From: Rhodococcoides kyotonense
GTDB lineage: Bacteria > Actinomycetota > Actinomycetes > Mycobacteriales > Mycobacteriaceae
Assembly: GCF_900188125.1 (NCBI RefSeq)
Contig: NZ_FZOW01000004.1
Span: 248,001 to 312,000 of the forward strand
Length of the DNA: 64,000 bases
Direction: 5' to 3'
The position numbers and the translations under genes were made by a program. The notes beneath the pieces are model-generated. The model saw only the letters and a program-made list of their open reading frames with translations. It ran no database searches and was not told where the DNA came from. Of the stretch, positions 8,271-16,415 are shown piece after piece (position 1 is the first letter of the stretch; every line of letters begins with the position of its first letter).

Positions 8271-8714
8271 GTGCTGGAACCCGACGCCTTGTCTCGTGAC
8301 CTACTCGTCGAACTGGTGACCACCTCGTCTCGGTTCGCCCGCTTGGCGGCCCGACTCGGAAGCGACGACCACCCACGAGCCTGGATGCGCGCCCTGTCCC
8401 TGCTCGAGGAGTACCAACCGCTGCGCATCAGCGAATTCGCTCGACTCGATCGATGCTCACAACCGTCGGCGACGGCATTGCTCGGAAAACTCGCCGAGCG
8501 CGGACTCGTCGAACGCACGACCGACCCGTCGGACTCACGTGCGGTTCTCGTCGAGATGACCGACGACGGTGTCGAGTGGCTTCGAGCGGGGCGCACCTAC
8601 ATAGGCGACGGGTTACTCCCCTACCTTTCCGACTTCGAGCCGGATCAATTGAAGAAGCTGACCGCCGGCTTGAGTGAACTACGCACGATGCTCAAGACGT
8701 CGATCTCCGAATAG
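8271..8714 (+). CDS. MarR-family transcriptional regulator
   Basis: This winged-helix regulator of about 147 residues shows ALSLLEEYQPLRISEFARLDRCSQPSATALLGKLAERGLVERTTDPSDSRAVLVEMTDDG, the MarR DNA-binding core with the recognition helix and the DxR wing motif. GTG 8271 is preferred over a TTG 20 codons upstream because the longer form would translate through the palindromic operator; the shorter form appears leaderless. The MFS transporter begins 28 bases after its stop, so it very probably controls efflux of a small toxic or phenolic compound. The inducer is unknown. Confidence 0.87.
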   Translation: MLEPDALSRDLLVELVTTSSRFARLAARLGSDDHPRAWMRALSLLEEYQPLRISEFARLDRCSQPSATALLGKLAERGLVERTTDPSDSRAVLVEMTDDGVEWLRAGRTYIGDGLLPYLSDFEPDQLKKLTAGLSELRTMLKTSISE

Positions 8715-8741
8715 AAGCGTTATTTCGCAAGGAGAACACCA

Positions 8742-9962
8742 GTGAACACATCCTCGGAAAGCTTGCTGAAACAGCCGAAAGCCGTGTGGGCCGTTGCCTT
8801 CGCGAGTGTCATCGCATTCATGGGAATCGGACTCGTCGATCCGATCCTGAAACCGATCGGTGAGCAGCTCCACGCGTCGCCGTCGCAGGTGTCGTTGCTG
8901 TTCACGAGCTACATGCTCGTCACCGGCGTGGCGATGCTCATCACGGGAGTGGTCTCGAGCAGGTTCGGCCCGAAGAAGACACTCCTGGCGGGATTGGCCG
9001 TCATCGTCGTATTCGCCGCTCTCGCAGGCCTTTCCGGAACCGTCGGCCAGATCATCGGATTCCGCGCAGGCTGGGGACTCGGTAACGCTCTGTTCATCGC
9101 GACCGCGCTCTCGACGATCGTCGGCGCAGCATCGGGTGGCGTCGCACGCGCGATCATCCTGTACGAGGCCGCACTCGGCATCGGCATCGCGACGGGTCCG
9201 TTGGTCGGCGGCGTCCTCGGTGGAATCTCCTGGCGCGGACCGTTCTTCGGCGTCGCGGCACTGATGGCCGTTGCGTTCATCCTGCTCGTCGTCATGCTCC
9301 CCGACACACCGAAGCCCGCGCACACCACGTCGATCCTCGATCCGTTCCGCGCACTGCGCCACCGCGGACTGCTGACCGTCGGCATCACTGCACTGCTGTA
9401 CAACTACGGCTTCTTCACGTTGCTGGCCTACACACCGTTCCCGCTCGACATGGGTACGTACAGCATCGGATTCATCTTCTTCGGCTGGGGACTGTGCCTC
9501 GCGATCGCGTCGGTGTTTCTCGCGCCTCGACTTCAGCGTGCGTACGGAACGCTCAACATGATGATGGCATCGTTGTTGCTGTTCGCGATCGACCTCGGTG
9601 TCATGGCACTGTTCACCGAGAACAAGACCGTGCTGATCGTCGGCACCGTCGTTGCCGGACTGTTCCTCGGCGTCAACAACACCCTCATCACCGAGACCGT
9701 GATGATCTCGGCACCCGTCGAGCGTTCCACTGCGTCGGCTGCATACAGCTTCGTTCGTTTCGTCGGCGGCGCAGCAGCTCCGTACCTCGCAGGCAAGCTC
9801 GGCGAGAGCAACGCGCACGTGCCGTTCTGGGTCGGCGCCGTGTGCACAGTGCTCGCCATCGTCGTGTTGTCCACGGGCCGAAAGGTTCTGGCTCACGTCG
9901 ACGAGCACGACCCCGCTCCCCACAGCGTCGACGAGGCACAGGCAGTGACAGTGGGTGACTGA
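8742..9962 (+). CDS. MFS drug-type efflux transporter
   Basis: This 406-residue major facilitator protein has about 12 hydrophobic segments. Typical landmarks are DPILKPIGEQLHASPSQVSLLFTSYML in TM1-2, the RFGPKKTLLAG loop 2-3 (motif A type), and GPLVGGVLGGISWRGPFF (motif C-like, drug:H+ antiporter signature). The GTG start has an AAGGAG site seven bases upstream. Together with the MarR gene it forms a self-regulated efflux module. The substrate cannot be told from sequence. Confidence 0.88.
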   Translation: MNTSSESLLKQPKAVWAVAFASVIAFMGIGLVDPILKPIGEQLHASPSQVSLLFTSYMLVTGVAMLITGVVSSRFGPKKTLLAGLAVIVVFAALAGLSGTVGQIIGFRAGWGLGNALFIATALSTIVGAASGGVARAIILYEAALGIGIATGPLVGGVLGGISWRGPFFGVAALMAVAFILLVVMLPDTPKPAHTTSILDPFRALRHRGLLTVGITALLYNYGFFTLLAYTPFPLDMGTYSIGFIFFGWGLCLAIASVFLAPRLQRAYGTLNMMMASLLLFAIDLGVMALFTENKTVLIVGTVVAGLFLGVNNTLITETVMISAPVERSTASAAYSFVRFVGGAAAPYLAGKLGESNAHVPFWVGAVCTVLAIVVLSTGRKVLAHVDEHDPAPHSVDEAQAVTVGD

Positions 9963-9998
9963 CAGCGGCTGCACCACATTGTTCACTTCAGTCCCATT

Positions 9999-10030
9999 GG
10001 TAACACTTCGGTAACCAATCTCTCGGTAAA
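9999..10030 (+). promoter_or_regulatory. GGTAA direct repeats (MtrA-like box candidate)
   Basis: GGTAAC occurs at 9999-10004 and again at 10010-10015, exactly 11 bp apart, and a third GGTAAA is at 10025-10030. Tandem GTAAC-type repeats one helical turn apart resemble remembered binding sites of the response regulator MtrA, which controls cell-wall genes in actinobacteria. The following gene encodes a surface protein. This is inference from pattern only. Confidence 0.4.
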
Positions 10031-10045
10031 GGTTCACAAACCTTT
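10028..10045. promoter_or_regulatory. Perfect inverted repeat in the promoter of the alanine-rich protein
   Basis: AAAGGTT-CACA-AACCTTT (7-bp arms) covers the expected -35 area of a promoter whose -10 may be TATGGT at 10054-10059. A bound regulator here would block RNA polymerase. The regulator is unknown. Confidence 0.5.
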
Positions 10046-10168
10046 CGGTCCGTTATGGTTCGTCGGGGCACTAGTACGTGTGCCTCACTAACAACATTTC
10101 CCTGCGTCGGGGGCGGGGATGTGGGTGGTCTTCCCATGGCCGCCACCGACCGAAGGGCCAGTAGATCC

Positions 10169-11953
10169 ATGTCGCAGAAGTCGATTGCTCGATCCCGACG
10201 CACCCGCCTCGCCGCCGCCGGAGCCGTACTCGCTCTGTCGTTCGCCGTGGCAAGCCCAACGCTGGCGGCTGCTCAGGAGCAGACACCGGAGGAAAGCGTC
10301 GTCGAGGAGACGACCCCGGCTACCGAACCGACGCCCGCGCCGGACACCTCCGCGCCGGCCGAGACTCCCCCGGCCACGGACATCGTCGCGCCGAGCGCGA
10401 CGGTTCCCCCGACCGGACCCGTCGTCGAGACTCCGTCCGCCGAACGGCCGTTCCCGCAGATCACCGGCGGAATCGTCGTCAACGCGGACGGAACGGTGAC
10501 GTTCAACGTCGACGTCGTACCGCAGCTGTCGGACGCCGAGAAGGCCGCGTTGGCTGCAGCCGAACAAGCGACGAAGGTGGCCACCGACGCGGCAACCGCT
10601 GCCCAAGCTCGCTATGACGCTGCCGTCGCCACGGCCGCAGAATCGCGCGACGCGGCGGCCGAGGCAGAAGTGGAATCCGCGGCCGCAGCACTCGACGCGA
10701 CCAAGGCAGCACAGGCCGCCGAGGCAGCGAAGCTCGATGCCATCACCGCAGCCGGGCTCGCCACCAAAGCAAAGGAAGACGCCGCTGCCGCCGACGCTGC
10801 AGCCGCCACCGCGCAGGAGGCTGCCGACGCCGCCGCGACTGCAGCAGCCGCAGCCGACGAGAACGCCACCCAGCTCGAGGCCGATGCCGTCGCCGCAAGA
10901 TCGGTGGAAGCGACGCAGGCAGCTACCGAAGCCCGCGCCGACGCGACGGCCAAGGCCGAGCTCGCAGCGACCGCCCAGGCTGATTTCGACGCAGCGACCC
11001 TGGCAGCACGAGATGCGGCCACCGCACTTCCCGCGGCGTTCGAGACGCTGAACCTGGCGAAGATCAATGCAGCCGTTCGCGCAGCGGCCTCGACGGCAGC
11101 ACGTGCGCTCTCGGCAGCAGTGGACGCACGAACTGCCGCTGACATCGCCGCTGCGGCGGATGCTCGGGCCGGAGAGCTCGAAGCCGAGGCAGCAACATCG
11201 ACCGAGGCAGCTGTCGCCGCGACCAAGGCCGCGGAAGATGCTCGAGCAGAAGCCAATTCGGCTGCCGCCGATGCCACCGCCAAAGCAGACGCCGCTGCCG
11301 CAGCCGCGGCGGAGGCATCCGCCGCAGGTGAAGCGTCGGCGGATCTGCAAGCGAAGGCAGACGAGGCCGCTGCCGCAGCCGAGGCAGCAACCACGGCTGC
11401 AGCCGCCGCCACAGCGAAAGCCGACGAACTCGCCGCTGCAGCCGCGACGGCGAAAGAGGCTGCCGACGCGGCAGATTCGGCCGTCGCCGATGCCAAGGCT
11501 GCCGCCGAAACAGCCAAGACCGCTGCCGATGCCGCAGCCAAGACGGAGGCCGACTTGAAGGCCGACGCCGCGGCGCTGGCTGCGAGCGGACCCAAGCTGA
11601 GCCTGACGATCAACCTCGGCGACGTCACGCGTGAGGATGTTGCAGTGACCGAGGTCGACGACACCACGGTCGCGGTGGACGACACCGGCGTGTCGCTGGT
11701 CGGCGTATCCAACGAGGACGGTTCGTTCACGGTGGTCGACTACTTCACGACCAACGAGGACGGTGTGACGGTTGTCGCGGGTGAACTGCCGGCAGTGGAT
11801 CTCGCGCTCGGAGATTCCGCCGAGGCCAGTGCGGATTCCGAGGGATCCTCCGCTACCCCGGCGATTCTGGCGGGCGTCGGTGTCGTCGCGATCGCGGCCG
11901 TGGGAGGCGCCGTCTACCTGCGTCGTCGCAACTCCACCGATGCGTCGGTGTAG
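10169..11953 (+). CDS. Large alanine-rich coiled-coil surface protein with C-terminal membrane anchor
   Basis: This secreted protein of 594 residues has a signal peptide (MSQKSIARSRRTRLAAAGAV... cleaved near TLAAAQ), a Pro/Thr/Glu-rich stretch, then about 380 residues composed almost only of Ala with Lys, Glu, Asp and Thr (KAAEDARAEANSAAADATAK and similar). This should form long helical coiled coils. A non-repetitive domain (LSLTINLGDVTREDVAVTEV onward) precedes a C-terminal hydrophobic helix (ILAGVGVVAIAAVGGAVYL) and an RRRN tail. That end looks like a cell-wall sorting signal without a recognisable LPXTG. ATG 10169 follows GAAGGG. It overlaps the next gene by 14 bases. Confidence 0.8.
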   Translation: MSQKSIARSRRTRLAAAGAVLALSFAVASPTLAAAQEQTPEESVVEETTPATEPTPAPDTSAPAETPPATDIVAPSATVPPTGPVVETPSAERPFPQITGGIVVNADGTVTFNVDVVPQLSDAEKAALAAAEQATKVATDAATAAQARYDAAVATAAESRDAAAEAEVESAAAALDATKAAQAAEAAKLDAITAAGLATKAKEDAAAADAAAATAQEAADAAATAAAAADENATQLEADAVAARSVEATQAATEARADATAKAELAATAQADFDAATLAARDAATALPAAFETLNLAKINAAVRAAASTAARALSAAVDARTAADIAAAADARAGELEAEAATSTEAAVAATKAAEDARAEANSAAADATAKADAAAAAAAEASAAGEASADLQAKADEAAAAAEAATTAAAAATAKADELAAAAATAKEAADAADSAVADAKAAAETAKTAADAAAKTEADLKADAAALAASGPKLSLTINLGDVTREDVAVTEVDDTTVAVDDTGVSLVGVSNEDGSFTVVDYFTTNEDGVTVVAGELPAVDLALGDSAEASADSEGSSATPAILAGVGVVAIAAVGGAVYLRRRNSTDASV

Positions 11954-12518
11954 TGCCGCTGTCGCTCTGGTCCTGGTGCTGACAGGCTGCGCGAGTAGCG
12001 AAGTCGCGCCCGCGTCACCGGACAGATCCGCGGTGGAGTCACGGATTTCCGTGGCTCCACCGGTCCCGGTGGCCGCCGCGCAGCCCGACTGGATCGAGTT
12101 GCGCTCCGCGGATGCGGTGACCTACATGAGCAGCCCGATCAATCCAGAAGGGTTGTACCGCAACAGTGATCAGGTCCTGAACCCGGTCGACGAGCTTCCT
12201 GCCTGGTGGGCCGAGAGCGGATTGCCCGGGACTGACACGCAGGAGACGGTAGTGGTCGCGGGCCACAACTACTCGAAAAGAGAAGCGCCCTTCAGGGCGC
12301 TCAGCGTCGTGCAGCCCGGAGACCGAGTCGTACTGAGCACATCGAACGGCACGCTCGACTACACCGTCGAGACCGTCGGACCACTTCCGAAGGGGTCTCT
12401 GTTGGGCGACAACGACTTACGCGCTCAGGTGCCGGGCAGGTTGATCCTGGCGAACTGCGACGTCCGGGGCGGGGAACCGACGAACGACAATTTCATCGTC
12501 GTGGCGCAGTTGACGTAG
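11940..12518 (+). CDS. Sortase-like (class E/F type) lipoprotein
   Basis: This 192-residue lipoprotein (lipobox LTGC, Cys17) has a sortase-like domain: His109 in VVVAGHNY, and Cys173 in LILANCD replacing the usual TLTC. The region where sortases carry the catalytic Arg reads EPTNDNFIVVAQL, with no Arg at the aligned place. It may be a divergent transpeptidase or an inactive binder. ATG 11940 lies inside the end of the alanine-rich gene, so the pair is translationally coupled and probably works together at the cell surface. Confidence is high for the fold and low for activity. Confidence 0.75.
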   Translation: MRRCSAAVALVLVLTGCASSEVAPASPDRSAVESRISVAPPVPVAAAQPDWIELRSADAVTYMSSPINPEGLYRNSDQVLNPVDELPAWWAESGLPGTDTQETVVVAGHNYSKREAPFRALSVVQPGDRVVLSTSNGTLDYTVETVGPLPKGSLLGDNDLRAQVPGRLILANCDVRGGEPTNDNFIVVAQLT

Positions 12519-12528
12519 GGCGCTGCGC

Positions 12529-12574
12529 CATGTGTCCGGAAATACATAGCCCTCTATGCATTTCCGGACACATG
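12529..12574. repeat. Convergent-gene palindrome, family A, copy 1
   Basis: Two 21-bp arms, starting CATGTGTCC and ending GGACACATG, with one mismatch flank a 4-base loop CCCT. It fills the space between the sortase-like gene stop (12518) and the pyrE stop (12576), so it can act as a terminator for both. Three further copies are at 20407, 27170 and 40683. Confidence 0.85.
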
Positions 12575-12575
12575 C

Positions 12576-13115
12576 CTATAGACCCAGATCCGCGAGGCCC
12601 AGCAGCGAACGGTATTCGAGACCCTCGGCGGCGATGATGCCGTCGGCCCCGGTTGCCCGGTCGACGACGGTCGCGACACCCACGACGATGGCCCCGACGT
12701 CACGCAACGCCTTCACCGCGGTGAGCGGGGAGTTACCGGTCGTGGTGGTGTCCTCGACGACCAGAACACGCTTCCCGACGACGTCGGGCCCTTCGATCTG
12801 ACGCTGCATCCCGTGCGCCTTCGCGGCCTTGCGGACGACGAACGAGTCGATGGGACGACCGGCGGCATGCATGATCGACAGCGCTACCGGATCGGCACCC
12901 ATCGTCAGTCCACCGACGGAGTCGAAGTCCCAGTCCGCGACCAGTTCGCGCATCTGAGATCCGATGAGTGCACCGGCGCGGTGGTGCAGCGTCGCGCGGC
13001 GCAGGTCGACGTAGTAGTCGGCTTCCTTACCCGACGACAGCGTCACCTTGCCGTGTACGACGGCGAGTTCACGAACGAGCTCGGCCAATTCGGCGCGCTC
13101 GGCACTGCTGGCCAT
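12576..13115 (-). CDS. pyrE: Orotate phosphoribosyltransferase
   Basis: This 179-residue enzyme joins orotate with PRPP to give OMP in pyrimidine synthesis. The PRPP-binding motif is VLVVEDTTTTGNS; other landmarks are KVTLSSGKEADYYVDLRRATL at the N-terminus and GGLTMGADPVA. ATG 13115 is chosen because it is preceded by AAGGGAT at the right distance; the frame continues 15 codons upstream without family sequence. M. tuberculosis has the homologue (Rv0382c) in the same neighbourhood near clpB. Confidence 0.93.
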   Translation of the reverse strand: MASSAERAELAELVRELAVVHGKVTLSSGKEADYYVDLRRATLHHRAGALIGSQMRELVADWDFDSVGGLTMGADPVALSIMHAAGRPIDSFVVRKAAKAHGMQRQIEGPDVVGKRVLVVEDTTTTGNSPLTAVKALRDVGAIVVGVATVVDRATGADGIIAAEGLEYRSLLGLADLGL

Positions 13116-13183
13116 GAGAGATCCCTTCGATCGATTCCTGCCCCGAGAATCTACCGACAACGATCGACGCCGACACTGGCGAC

Positions 13184-13798
13184 CTACGCGGCGATGTTCT
13201 CCGGCGTCTCGTCGTCGGCGAGATCGACGTGCTCGACGAACGGCTCGGGTGTGGTGACCTTGAGCGCCTTGGCGACGTACTTGGACGGGAACGACGTGCG
13301 CAGCAACGACAGTCGATACGCATTGTCGTTGTACACGCGAACAGCTCCCGCGATGCGCTTCTCGGTGGTCTCGAGATCACCGGCCGGCCCTTGAAAAGCC
13401 CAGTTGGACTTGAGTTTCGGATGCCGGTCCGATTCCGCGAGAACCGCGTGGACGGCGACGGACAGCGCGTTCTCGGCGGCAGCCTGCGACGTCAGGCCGA
13501 GCCCACGCTCACGGACGGCCTTGGACCACGACCTCGCTCCGACGAGCTGGCGAACCGCATCCTGGTCCATCCCCGACGACTCGATCGAGGCGATGAGCGG
13601 TTCCAACTGCACGTACCGGCGGTCGAGCTCGACCGTGACCAGTTGGCGGCTGGCCGCAGTGTTCGACCGATAGCGGCGAATCCTCCGTTCGACGCTCGCC
13701 ACGTAGGCAAGAACCAGGACTACGAGGATCGCCACGATCACGAAAACAGTCACGAGGTACGAATTTAACGGGGTTCGTCGCGACACGCCCGTAGGCAC
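13184..13798 (-). CDS. LemA family membrane protein
   Basis: This 204-residue LemA-type protein has one N-terminal transmembrane helix (about residues 13-34, YLVTVFVIVAILVVLVLAYV) followed by a long helical bundle. The C-terminal YNDNAYRLSLLRTSFPSKYVAKAL is the conserved LemA end (usual form YN..V..YN....FP...FA). The typical YNxLV motif near the N-terminus is replaced by RRYRSNTAASRQL. The function of LemA proteins is unknown. The GTG start lies 16 bases after the upstream SDR stop, suggesting one operon. Confidence 0.8.
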   Translation of the reverse strand: MPTGVSRRTPLNSYLVTVFVIVAILVVLVLAYVASVERRIRRYRSNTAASRQLVTVELDRRYVQLEPLIASIESSGMDQDAVRQLVGARSWSKAVRERGLGLTSQAAAENALSVAVHAVLAESDRHPKLKSNWAFQGPAGDLETTEKRIAGAVRVYNDNAYRLSLLRTSFPSKYVAKALKVTTPEPFVEHVDLADDETPENIAA

Positions 13799-13814
13799 GC
13801 CCGGACGAGGACGG

Positions 13815-14627
13815 CTATGTTCGCCCGCGGCCGCGTCCGACGACGTTCGTCAACTTGCGCACGGCACCTTTCGGCACCTTCGTCCCGATCGCGGTGAGCA
13901 CCTTGTACTGCGCGCCTGGGACGCTGATGACCTTGCCTTTGTCGAGATCGTCGATCGATGCCTGGACGACCTGGTCCACGTTCAGCCACATGAATCGAGG
14001 GATCGTCGACATCTCGATGCCTGCCCGTTCGTGGAATTCGGTCTTGATGAAGCCGGGGCACAGCGCCTGCACCTGCACGCCGGTCCCCGCGAGTCCGCCG
14101 GACAACCCCTCGGAGAACGAGATGACGTAGGCCTTCGACGCCGAATAGGTCGATCCTCGTCCCGACAGCAACCCGGCCACACTGGCAACGTTGACGACCG
14201 TCCCCTTCGCTGCCGTGACCATCGACGGCAACGCGGCGCGCGTCAACTGCATGACCGCGGTGACGTTGACGTCCAACTGCGCCTGCAGCAACTCGGGCGG
14301 CGCGGTCCAGAATTCACCCGACGTTCCGAAACCTGCGTTGTTGACGAGGAATTCGACGCCACGTTCGAGACGTGCGATCACCTGGTCTCGTCCCTGCTGA
14401 GTGGCGAGGTCGGCCGCGACGATCTCCGAATCGGTACCGAATCCGATGCGCAGTTCGTCGGCCAGGGACCGCAGCTTCAATTCGTTGCGTGCCACCAAGA
14501 CGAGGTCGTAGCCGCGCGCCGCGAGATGTCTCGCATATCCGGCGCCCAAGCCCGACGTCGGGCCCGTGACGAGGGCGACGGGACGAAGCTTCCGAGGGAT
14601 CTCCGGTTCGATCGGATCAGCGGTCAT
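13815..14627 (-). CDS. Short-chain dehydrogenase/reductase (NADP-type)
   Basis: This is a 270-residue classical SDR: VTGPTSGLGAGYARHLA nucleotide motif, VARNE after beta-2 (an Arg that favours NADP(H)), NNAGFGTSGEF, catalytic Ser in VASVAG and YSASKAY. The C-terminal KVPKGAVRKLTNVVGRGRGRT tail is basic. The fold matches the DltE/YqjQ-like group that acts on lipid or ketoacyl substrates, but no substrate can be named. It is probably co-transcribed with lemA downstream. Confidence 0.86.
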   Translation of the reverse strand: MTADPIEPEIPRKLRPVALVTGPTSGLGAGYARHLAARGYDLVLVARNELKLRSLADELRIGFGTDSEIVAADLATQQGRDQVIARLERGVEFLVNNAGFGTSGEFWTAPPELLQAQLDVNVTAVMQLTRAALPSMVTAAKGTVVNVASVAGLLSGRGSTYSASKAYVISFSEGLSGGLAGTGVQVQALCPGFIKTEFHERAGIEMSTIPRFMWLNVDQVVQASIDDLDKGKVISVPGAQYKVLTAIGTKVPKGAVRKLTNVVGRGRGRT

Positions 14628-14647
14628 GCGAGAAGGCTATAGCGTCT

Positions 14648-15478
14648 TCACGAGTCGGTGGGACGTCCTTCTCGAGACTCCGTGCGACGGGCATTCGCTG
14701 CCCGGTTGATCGGCGTCGGCCTCGGTGCGCCTTCCGGGCGTCTCGGTCCCTGGACACGCGGGGCTGGCCCGGGCCGTCCCTGCGGCGGCGCCTGGGGCCG
14801 TTCGACGTCGGGGGCAGGACGCTGCCTGGGCGACGGTGCCCCGACGCGTGGGTTCGGGCCGGTCCTGCGAGCCACCGGCGGCAACACGTGGAGCATGCCG
14901 GACAGCCTGGCGACGGCGTCGATGGCGGCGTCCCATTCGCGGCCGGAGCTTCCCAGTGGCATCGATCCGAGCGTCCAGTCGTTCTCGCTCCACAGCAGCG
15001 ACACATGCGGGGGTACGGATTCGGTGAAGGCCGCCATCCGCTGGTCACAGACGCGCCGTGCGACGTCGACGTCGGTTGCGAACACAACACGCGGGCCGAT
15101 CGAGCCCAGAAGTTCGAGGTCACCGTCCTTGGGCGGTGGCGTCGACTTTGCCCTCAGATCGATGTCGACGTCGGATCCGACGGGCCGCTGTACCGCGACG
15201 ATCGTGGTTTCTTCCTCGACGTCGAACAGTACGAAGTTCTCACCTCGACGTACGCCGCGCACGACGTCGACGGCAACGTCGTGCTCCGGCTTCGCCAGTG
15301 CGGCTCGACGGAACTGGCGAACCAGGTCGTCGCTGGTCGACTCGTACGTGTAGCCCTGAGCCTTGGCCCACATCTGGCGCACACGTCCGAGTTGGTCGCG
15401 CCGCGACCTGTCGATATAGAGAAGTGCGACCGCACCCACGAGGGCGATCGCTGCAAGTCCGAACCACATAGCCGTCAT
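14648..15478 (-). CDS. Membrane-anchored protein with Pro/Arg-rich tail (Rv0383c-like position)
   Basis: This 276-residue protein has one N-terminal transmembrane helix (about residues 5-21, WFGLAAIALVGAVALLY), a soluble middle domain containing RGVRRGENFVLFDVEEETTIVAVQRP and ending near LSGMLHVLPPVARR, and a disordered Pro/Arg-rich tail of about 75 residues. The middle segment suggests a conserved actinobacterial family of unknown function. Its place between pyrE and clpB matches Rv0383c, so orthology is likely but not proven. Confidence 0.72.
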   Translation of the reverse strand: MTAMWFGLAAIALVGAVALLYIDRSRRDQLGRVRQMWAKAQGYTYESTSDDLVRQFRRAALAKPEHDVAVDVVRGVRRGENFVLFDVEEETTIVAVQRPVGSDVDIDLRAKSTPPPKDGDLELLGSIGPRVVFATDVDVARRVCDQRMAAFTESVPPHVSLLWSENDWTLGSMPLGSSGREWDAAIDAVARLSGMLHVLPPVARRTGPNPRVGAPSPRQRPAPDVERPQAPPQGRPGPAPRVQGPRRPEGAPRPTPINRAANARRTESREGRPTDS

Positions 15479-15522
15479 CGCTCGTCAGCCTATCGCCTCT
15501 CACGGACACGTCATTCGCGGAG

Positions 15523-16386
15523 TTACGGCGTTTCGATGATGATGTCGGCCGTGATGGCGCCGCCCTCGGCGGGTGTGCCGTTCACGACGACATTCGACCC
15601 GACCTTCAACGCCGACAGGTCGAATCCCGACAGAGACAGCACCTGCGTCTGCGGTGTCGTCAGCACGGTGACCGGGGCACCGTCGATGCCCTGCAGTTGG
15701 ATCGTCGTACCGTCGATGGCCGTGATCGCGCCGATCGCCGCCCCGGAGTTTCCGAGAATCTCCGGAATGCCGCCGGGAACCAGTCCACCCGGGACCGACG
15801 GAGTCGGCGACGGTTGCTGACTGGGCGTCGGGAGGGGCGCGACCGTCGTGGGCAGCGGCCGAACGGTCGTCGGCGCGGCCGCCGTGGTCGAACTCGTCGG
15901 CTGGTTGGTGACGAAGAAGATCCCTGCCAGCACGACGACGGCCAGCGCAGCGAGCGCCAGCAGGGCGAAGAGCCACTTCTTCGACGAGCCGCCCCCTCGC
16001 GGCGGCTCCCCGGGATGTTCGGGCTGCTGCTGGTAGTTCTGGGGTTGGTAGTTCTGGGGCGGGCCGTACGACTGGGTGTACTGATGGCCTGGCCCGTACT
16101 GCTGATTCGGGTCGTACGGAGGCAGCGCCTGCGTGGGATTGGGCTGCTGCTGCGGATAGCCGTACTGCTGAGTCGGCTGGTCCGGATAGGGCTGCGAGTC
16201 TGGATAGGGCTGGGAGTCCGGGTACTGCTGGTACCCCTGGGGTGGGTAGTTCTGGAATTGCTGCGTCGGCTGATCCGGGTACTGCTGCCAGGCCTGGGTC
16301 GGCTGGTCGCGGTCCTGAGGGTCCGGCGGCGGGTTCGCCGTACCGTCCTCCCACGGCCGGTCGCGCGGATCATCCGGGTTCGTCAT
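15523..16386 (-). CDS. Gln/Pro-rich single-pass membrane protein with DUF5666-like external domain
   Basis: This protein of about 287 residues has three parts. The cytoplasmic N-terminal 130 residues are extremely rich in Gln, Pro and Tyr (QQYPDSQPYPDSQPYPDQ and similar). One helix follows (KKWLFALLALAALAVVVLAGIFFV). The external part has a Thr/Pro linker and a beta-rich domain (IGAITAIDGTTIQLQGIDG...KVGSNVVVNGTPAEGGAITADIIIE) that resembles DUF5666. ATG 16386 begins MTNPDDPRDRPWEDGT. The N-terminal region looks like a self-associating linker; the function is unknown. Confidence 0.78.
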   Translation of the reverse strand: MTNPDDPRDRPWEDGTANPPPDPQDRDQPTQAWQQYPDQPTQQFQNYPPQGYQQYPDSQPYPDSQPYPDQPTQQYGYPQQQPNPTQALPPYDPNQQYGPGHQYTQSYGPPQNYQPQNYQQQPEHPGEPPRGGGSSKKWLFALLALAALAVVVLAGIFFVTNQPTSSTTAAAPTTVRPLPTTVAPLPTPSQQPSPTPSVPGGLVPGGIPEILGNSGAAIGAITAIDGTTIQLQGIDGAPVTVLTTPQTQVLSLSGFDLSALKVGSNVVVNGTPAEGGAITADIIIETP

Positions 16387-16415
16387 TACTCGAGAGTACG
16401 TCGCGTGCATCCCCC

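Noticed and set aside
8679-10037. 452-codon minus-strand frame opposite the MFS transporter
   Set aside because: His/Arg/Asp/Glu-rich shadow; the plus-strand protein has clear MFS motifs and a ribosome site.
10046-10168. Possible c-di-AMP (ydaO) riboswitch before the surface protein
   Set aside because: The location would be reasonable for a cell-wall gene, but I cannot find the conserved riboswitch segments.
10088-11730. Two long minus-strand frames opposite the alanine-rich gene
   Set aside because: They are low-complexity mirrors (Cys/Gly or Ser/Ala) of an Ala repeat region; no start context.
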